Of a DNA stretch of 64,000 nucleotides, positions 57,580 through 64,000 are shown piece after piece. How positions within the stretch are numbered: position 1 is the stretch's first letter; each line of letters starts with the position of its first letter. This DNA comes from Ficedula albicollis (lineage: Eukaryota; Chordata; Aves; Passeriformes; Muscicapidae): assembly GCF_000247815.1 (NCBI RefSeq), contig NC_021684.1, forward strand, positions 8,402,154-8,466,153, read 5' to 3'. The notes under the pieces are model-generated. The model worked only from the letters and a program-made list of their open reading frames with translations, was not told where the DNA came from and did no database searches. The translations under genes and the position numbers were made by a program.

Positions 57580-57740
57580 TTCATTTCTAGAATTTCTTCA
57601 AGCTGTTTCCTTCGCTCTATTCTCAGGTTAGCCAGATGTGCTTCTTTCTCAGCCAAAGACTGCTGTGTAGAGGCAAGACGGGCTTTGGTAGAATCTAATT
57701 CTTGTCTAGTCTTTTCCAGTGCATTCATCAGCTCTTCTAC
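57580..57740 (-). CDS. ERC2: ERC2 (CAST/ELKS2) internal coding exon, C-terminal coiled coil
   Basis: Single internal exon of a large minus-strand gene; 161 bp, starting in phase 0 and ending two bases into a codon. It translates without stops to 53 residues, beginning VEELMNALEK, with STQQSLAEKEAHLANLR in the middle and ending LEEILEM; the split last codon starts AA (Lys expected). The segment is dense in Glu, Lys, Arg, Leu and Gln with no Pro or Gly, as expected of a continuous coiled coil. I recognise it from memory as the ELKS/CAST family, near the C-terminus and before the QEALLAAISEKDA segment. EELMNALEKTRQELD and LRIERRKQLEEILEM fit ERC2 better than ERC1, which has LRAERRKHLEE here. The family protein is a presynaptic active-zone scaffold that binds RIM, Bassoon/Piccolo and liprin-alpha. 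The AG acceptor (57741-57742) and GTAAGT donor (57574-57579) support the limits. Neighbouring exons are outside the window. ERC1 is the main alternative. Confidence 0.88.
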
Positions 57741-57765
57741 CTAAGAGAGAGGACATTTTAAACTC
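57741..57765 (-). other. ERC2: Splice acceptor and polypyrimidine tract of the ERC2 exon
   Basis: On the minus strand the bases before the exon read ...TGTCCTCTCTCTTAG, a compact polypyrimidine stretch ending in TAG directly before GTAGAAGAG. This sets the exon start at 57740 in phase 0. A possible branch region (GTTTAAAATG) lies just upstream of the tract, but I cannot fix the branch base. Confidence 0.8.
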
Positions 57766-58299
57766 CATATTCTTTGCAACAAGAAAATATTAAATCCATA
57801 TAAATACGGAGCGGGGGGGAACACACCAAAGGAATTATTTTCTGTAAATGGCTGTTCAAATCTCTTCTAATCATGACTGTTTTAAAAAAATAACAGTGGC
57901 ATTTCAAACCCCCCAAAAAAAAACAACTGAAAGTCTCCATGAATCCATTATTAATAAACAATATTTATACTAAATAGAACTAACACAGGTCATCAGAAAC
58001 CTATGTAACCTGGGCCACTGCCACATACAGATACCATTTATAAATATGTCCTGCATAATTTGTATAATTTAAATTCAGGAGTATTCAGGTGGTAACTCAT
58101 CATAGAAGTAATTTCAGAAATTTTAAATGCAGCTATAGAAGCATGTTTTAATATAAAAGTGTTCATGAAAAGCCAACATTTTTCTTTAAAAATGTTCACC
58201 TTTGCAAAACAAGTTACCCAGGGAAATTGTAAACTGCCCAGTCCTTGAGTATTTTAAGATTTTGATTGAATGAAGCCTGGACAATCAATAAATTTGAAG

Positions 58300-58377
58300 T
58301 TATTCCTGCCTTGAGTAGCAGTTTATATTGCATTGCCTCTAGTGGTCCCTTCTAATCAAATTATTCTATCATCCTGA
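58300..58377 (+). mobile_element. CR1 LINE 3'-end fragment, plus orientation
   Basis: CTCTAGTGGTCCCTTCTAAT followed by CAAATTATTCTATCATCC matches the sense 3' end of CR1 (CTAGAGGTCCCTTCCAACC...ATTCTATGATTC), including a remnant of the terminal short repeat. It lies about 0.6 kb upstream of the ERC2 exon in transcript sense and is antisense to the gene. The 5' limit is uncertain. Confidence 0.72.
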
Positions 58378-61300
58378 ACTTTAAAGATCTGTAAGTCAAG
58401 TAATTTTCTTCCTGATAACTGTGAGAATCTCTGAAGCATGAAGTGTAGGAAAGTTGTGGCTCTCCTTAGCATGGAGAAATGTCATGAAGAAATTTGAAGT
58501 ACCCACTAAAGAATGGAGATTATACAATGACACCTGTCTGGCAGCAGCAGCTTTACTTGTGGGGTGAATCATTTTATGTGAATGGCCTCCAGTAAACCAG
58601 AATGCCAGTGGGATTTCTCCCTCTTCAAATGATAGTTCACATACATAAAATAGATTTTTTTTTTTTAGTGAGACATACTGATTTGAATAATCAAATGTCC
58701 TATTTCCTGTATGTTCTTTCTCATCTCCCTTGTCCAAATATTGCTATTTTTTAAACTAGAAAACACTTCAGGAAGAACTTCTAAACGAAATAAAATAAAA
58801 TGGAAAGAGGATATATTCCATTCATCCATATTATGCAAAGCATTGAAAAGAGTTCACTTTTGCTGTGAATTGAAAAGTCTGACCAAATTCCACAATGCTC
58901 ATATCATCAGTGTGGCTACTTCTCCCAAGCTCATGCTTAACTGTTTTTCTCTAAAGCCTCCTAGCAGGCAATTTTAGCTTCAATTCCAATATACACAGAC
59001 TTCTATATAAAAAGTTCAATAAATGATACAAATAAATAATAGAGTTGTCAGGAATTGTAATGAGGACTCACAGCCTGTGTGCCAATGATACATTGATTAC
59101 TCCTTCCACACCATCTACATAAACACTCTAATAAGATCAAAGATACCCTGCAGTGCATTAGAAGCTGTATTTCATGAATGCAGAACAGAATTAACAATAG
59201 TATTGAAACTACTAATGTTCAAATTTCCACTCAGAGTAAAAACAGTGTAAAGGTGATATCAATGAAAAGCAAGGACTGCAACTCATGAGCCTCTGCAGAT
59301 GCAAGATTCCACTGAAGAAACCATGAAGAACGATGATGACTGGAGATACCTCTGTGAAATGACTGTCTAGTGAATGTTCTTAGTAGAAGTAGCAAAGAGA
59401 ACATATACTTGAGGGAAATAAAGAAATAAAAAATCTGGATTTGCACTTAAATCCCATGAAGAAAAAAGAATTAACAGGCCAAAAGGAAAGAGTTAGGTAA
59501 TATTTCTTTAAAAACAGATTCAGTTTCTAATATAACACCAGGTACTTCATCTTCTGCTTTAGTGCAAGAACATAAACTCATGCTGTCTCCAACGACAAGA
59601 CTCAACTACTAAAACATATGACATTTCTGTTTTCTGGGTTATTTCTTAGGCTTTTCCTTGTACCTTTTAAAACCTACATCTAGTTTCTGCTGAGCATCCA
59701 CTCTATCACTTAATTCCAGACTACATATCCTAATGGAAACTGTAGTAAGGATAAGAAATTACAGGTCATTAATTCATATAGACTCCAAACTTTAAGACAG
59801 TATCTTTAAACACCAAGACACTCCCCACTTGCAGATTTGTTGGGCAAATGAGAATGTAAAAAAGCAAAATTCTTGCACTTCTGCTTATTTTGGTATCATT
59901 GTGCTCCCTTTCCATGTTCTCAGTTTGGTACCCAACCTGATGATTGACTGCATCCTCGCCCAAGTTCATATCACATATATCACATAATTTACATTTCAAA
60001 ACATTTAAGAGAATTTAAGAGTTGTGGAAAACAAAGCTGTGGATTTGTAAATGTCTATTAATAACATACTCTTACATTACCAGACAAAAGAGATCAAAGT
60101 TTAAAAGAGAAGGGAAAAGAACTTTTAAAACTTAAATATGAAAACTTTTTCAAACCACAAATCGTTAACACGTGTTGACTTGGAAGTTTTATTTTCATTT
60201 ACACTTTCAACACAGTATTTGCCAGATAGTTCTTCCTTCTTTTTTTGAACATGGCCCAAGTTTATGGTTGCACATTTTCCTAGTTAACTGTCCTACCAAC
60301 ACCTACAGCTGAATTGAACTGGCAGGCATGTGCACAAGGAAATGATTTCTTTTTTAAATCAATTCCTATCAAATGCAAACTTGTGAATGTTGAAGTTGCA
60401 CAGACAATCCTCTCACCATGTTAATTGTACAGCTGTAGCAGATGTGTTACAATGGAAAATTAACCACTGGAGGCAGTATTATAGATGAAAATCCTGGTTC
60501 TGGGCAATCCCTGCCCCAGCCCAGCAGCATCACCTGGCAGGGGCAGAGGTGCTGGAGGCAGTTCCCACCTGGAAGCTGCTCCCTATTCCCAGCCCTATCC
60601 CTCAGTGTAAATGCTCCTAATCACAAACCCTGCATGTTTTGAATTCCCAGGAATACAAGTTTTAAAAGAGTTTATGGTGAGAAGCTCAGTGAATGCACTT
60701 AGCTCAGGAGTATTCTATACCCTGAATATGTTATTAGCTAAGTTTTCTTTCCTTTTGCAGGACAATGGCCTCATTTTATCCTTCACAATTTGTAATAAAA
60801 GCCTTTTTACTTTCATACATTCAGAAAGAGCTTTAACTGACCTTGGCACTTTGAGTATTTTATTAAAATCTGCACTAGAATTAAGTTTACATTTCAGAGT
60901 GGCAGAAACCCAGCAAATTAAACTACAGTAATTGTTTCTTAGCTTTGAGACTATTTTCAATGAACACTTTCTACTCATTCTGCAGCTTCACATTTTTAAG
61001 TGCTCTCAGCAGTGTTTCACACCAAGATAAGAAAAGAAAAAGAAATGAATGTGGCTGAAGAATACATCTGTGCTACCAGATTCTGCAATTTAAAGGAGGT
61101 TAGAGTTCAAATGAATGACAGTTTATTAAAAATGCCCTGGAGCATTCTTAATTCCAGATTGGATTCGGCTCAGCACAACTCAGGCTAACACAATACTGTT
61201 CGTTTGTGGGAATGAAGAGGGGGAGGGACAATTGCATGTTTTCTCTGTTCAAGTATAATATATATTTCTGCAGGATGACAAAGAGCTGGCAACATTCCAG

Positions 61301-61990
61301 CAGTCAAGGTTAGTATGGTTAGTACTACACCTTTAAAGGGTTGGCACTTCATTTTGGCAACAATATTGGTGATAAACACAAGGGTTTGGGATTTCCCTGA
61401 CTTTTTCAAGTATCAGTAGCTATACAAAAATTTCATACCTATTTTATTTAAAAACCTAATCTTGTGTTAGCACACAGATCATTTATGAATTTTACATAGC
61501 AAAAAGGAAATAAAGAAATCCGTCTATTTAGAGAATCTTTAATATTAAAATATTAACCATTACATTTTTTTAAAAAGTTTAACAAACAATTACATTCATT
61601 CAATAAAGCTGGAAGCATTTTGATAATAAATCATTCAGTGTAATAATCCATCCAGTTGTTTTGAAAGGGTTTTTTTTCCCCCATTTCCTAAGGAAATGCC
61701 TTTTTTTCTTTACTCCAAGTTACACACTACATAAATTTCAGTTATCTCTAGCTCTGTGAAGATTAATTTAATAAAAATAATATTCAGGAGTTTTCCCCCA
61801 AGATTAAGCATGAGGTTGAAAAAAGGAAAGACTACAATCCCCAAACTTTCTCTTTGTGGCTTTCCTACAAATTTATTCGATCGCTGGACTAAGAGGGCAT
61901 AGAAAACACATTCACAGAGATGAGGGACAACAGATAAAAGGCAGAATTTTTCCACACCAAATATTCACCTACCAGCTTGGGAGGCGTCAG

Positions 61991-62012
61991 CCTGTGCCTG
62001 TGCCCGTGCCTC
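61991..62012. repeat. Short CCTGTG hexanucleotide repeat
   Basis: About 3.5 copies of CCTGTG with one T-to-C change, inside a locally CpG-bearing patch. It gives the PVPVPVP run in a chance plus-strand frame. Confidence 0.8.
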
Positions 62013-64000
62013 TCAGAGCAAAGGTGAGTTCCAGGCGTGCCAGGGTCCTGTGCCAGCAGCTGCTGGCCAAGCAGGAACCACTTTATCTCGTGGCTAATTC
62101 TATTACACACCTACACGAGGGCCAGCACCAGCCATGTGGACCTACTGCTTCCAAAGTTGCCAGTGCTGCCCTGCAATATGGTTTGTAAATACCTTGTTTC
62201 TCCCTGTTTCCAGCACAAATTTCTCCAGTGTGCAACTGCCTCAACAGTTTTATTACAAAGGTGTTTCTCACAAAAGCAAACAGACATAGCAGAGTGTCAT
62301 CCTGAGCTTTGCAAGACATGGAAATAAATTCTTTGTCATCCTCCCCTCTACTCTCTTCCCAACCCATTTGTCACCCACAGACAAATTCCTCACCTCTGAC
62401 TTCCATCACAGTTCTGAAACCCAGGAAACAGGTCTAACAAAACCAATGCAGTCATGGAGGCTGATGCTCCCAAACCTTTCCAAACAAAGAAAATAGACAC
62501 ATGTTGTGTCTCACGACTTTGGAAATTGTCAGAGAAGAGAAAATTCACCACACTGCAGAATGCATAAAAGCTTTAAAATAAACATCATAAGTGAAGGATT
62601 TGACAGAATATTAAGCAGTATTTATAAATTACAGGTGGGTTTTTCAACTCATAAGACTAGATACATAGGGCCCAGTGACATCAAAAAGCACCAGAAGCAC
62701 TGAAGCAGCAGTGCCCTGGGAAGGGCCATGTCCTTAGAACACAACAGCACAATTATCAAATGGGATGCCATGCTGCAGAATCTGACATCAAAAACCTTAC
62801 TGAGATTTCTTCACTACCAAAAGTGGGATTTAAAGTATCTTAATCCCCCTGCTAAGAGCTATGTTAAGAGTATTTTAGGGTTGTAATTGTGTTTCATTTC
62901 ATTCAGATAAAAAAGAGACATGGCATAGAGAGGGCACACATTTCCCATCCAGACCTGCAGGGACCACAGTCAGGGAGAGAAGGTTCTTTGGTTTCCTCAG
63001 TATTTCCTTGCTGGCTGCCACAAGGTAGTTACCAGTCATGCTAATTTATTTAACCAGTGTTATGACAGAGACATATGTCCATCTCTATATAGAATTATTC
63101 TGGAATTTAGTGGATTCCCATAGCTAAAATAAATAGATATCCTAAATGAAAGGTGGTCTAAGTTCATTTAAGATTTTGCAAGAAAGTTCTGGGAACTGTA
63201 CTCGAGTGGTCCCTAGACAGGTGAAAACAAAAACTATTCTCAAATAAAAACAAAAATGATGCTTCCTCTGCATTTATTTCATTGACAAGTCTTGTGAATT
63301 TTCTCCCCTTTTCCACTGAGCATCATCTGGGCAAGTCTACGATCTTTTTAATCAGCTGGTAGCTGTAGCTCTGCTCTTACACTTGTATGATACTGTCCAA
63401 ACCTAATTACAAAGGTAGCATGAAAAGTGTTTTACAGTTATGCAAGTGAAAGCAAATTTGATGTCATGTATTGATAAATTACAGAGCTCAATCTTATGTT
63501 TTCAGAAGAATAAAAGTGAAGTAAATTGAGTTGACTACTGAACACATGCTGATTTCAGTAGGACACTCAATTGTCCTACAGGATGTTGTATCTGGAAGGG
63601 AACCCTTATGGGCTGAAAACAATTACTCTGTGTGATTTTGGTGCTGAGTCCTTTCAGATAAACCATGCAGGCAGAGCAGAGCAACTCTTTAGCTGGTGTT
63701 AAAGCCCAGTGCTGTCAGAGCAGCCTCCCTGGTTAATGTCAATAGCACTGCGTATAAAAGGTGACTAAAGTGTGTACAAATGTTGATCTTTGGAGAAGGC
63801 ATGCCTAGAATCATGCACACATCTACTATTTCATCCACCAGGTCAGCTTCTGGGAGAGAGGGCAAACTGGGAGTTTTCTTGCCAAAAGCTGATTCTCAGC
63901 ATGCTTGTGAGGTTACACTGCACAAAGCTATTTTCCCACAGCTTTTAATCCATAATCCCAATATATTATTAAAGTTAGAAATGCTTCCTTAGAATGTATC

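Larger units (their letters stand above)
57741..64000 (-). other. ERC2: ERC2 intron 5' of the exon (partial)
   Basis: At least 6.26 kb of intron upstream of the exon in transcript sense; it runs off the window. I looked on the minus strand for the preceding ERC2 coiled-coil exon and found none. Contents are plain AT-rich intron, one CR1 3'-end fragment near 58.3 kb, a slightly GC-richer patch at about 60.49-60.60 kb and a CpG-bearing patch at about 61.87-62.15 kb with a short CCTGTG repeat. Open frames here (for example 58396-58737 minus and 61856-62188 plus) show no recognisable domain or codon pattern, and I treat them as chance. Confidence 0.75.

Noticed and set aside
58396..58737. 113-codon minus frame in ERC2 sense upstream of the exon
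   Set aside because: Does not match the ELKS/CAST sequence expected before the exon, has no coiled-coil composition, and lacks a matching acceptor and donor pair.
63575..63610. TCTGGAAGGGAACCC as a possible CR1 3' end
   Set aside because: A single short motif without the flanking CAACCC or ATTCTATGAT parts; chance match.

Overview
The window is AT-rich vertebrate nuclear DNA. It is almost entirely intron of one large gene read on the minus strand. I found one coding exon, at 57580-57740. It is flanked by a polypyrimidine-AG acceptor and a GTAAGT donor, and encodes 53 codons plus two bases of a charged coiled-coil segment. I recognise this as the C-terminal part of ERC2 (CAST/ELKS2), the presynaptic active-zone scaffold. 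No exon appears in the other ~63.8 kb, so the intron downstream of the exon (in transcript sense) runs at least 57.6 kb and the upstream one at least 6.2 kb.

The organism looks like a bird. The recognisable interspersed repeats are few, short and nearly all CR1-type LINE pieces with avian-style 3' ends. There are no Alu, B1, L1 or other mammalian elements, and overall repeat density is very low. Turtle or crocodilian is possible but fits the low repeat density less well. The assignment is by inference: the exon alone does not settle the class.

Layout. 1-20674: intron with a 25-bp-period repeat (7.3 kb), a degenerate CR1 endonuclease fragment (15.5-15.9 kb) and a 32-bp-spaced repeat (18.1 kb). 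20675-21276: assembly gap of 602 N, ending in a (CAAAAA)n microsatellite. 21277-49008: intron with two adjacent perfect hairpins (23.55 kb), CR1 3' ends (25.2 and 32.1 kb), an unclassified GC-richer block (36.0-36.6 kb) and an exact 31-bp tandem duplication (42.8 kb). 49009-49852: an extraordinary T30-C770-T44 homopolymer block, probably an assembly or sequencing artefact. 49853-57579: intron with an old CR1/L3-like fragment (50.9-51.2 kb), a GC-richer block (53.9-54.2 kb) and AT-rich DNA. 57580-57740: ERC2 exon. 57741-64000: upstream intron with one CR1 3' fragment.

Nothing here forms an operon, mobile gene cassette, CRISPR array or other multi-gene system, and I see no evidence for a new system. 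The items most worth checking are the 770-base C run, the paired hairpins and the exon itself. Most open reading frames of 60-150 codons are chance ORFs in intron, and the two longest (about 320-345 codons) only translate the homopolymer.
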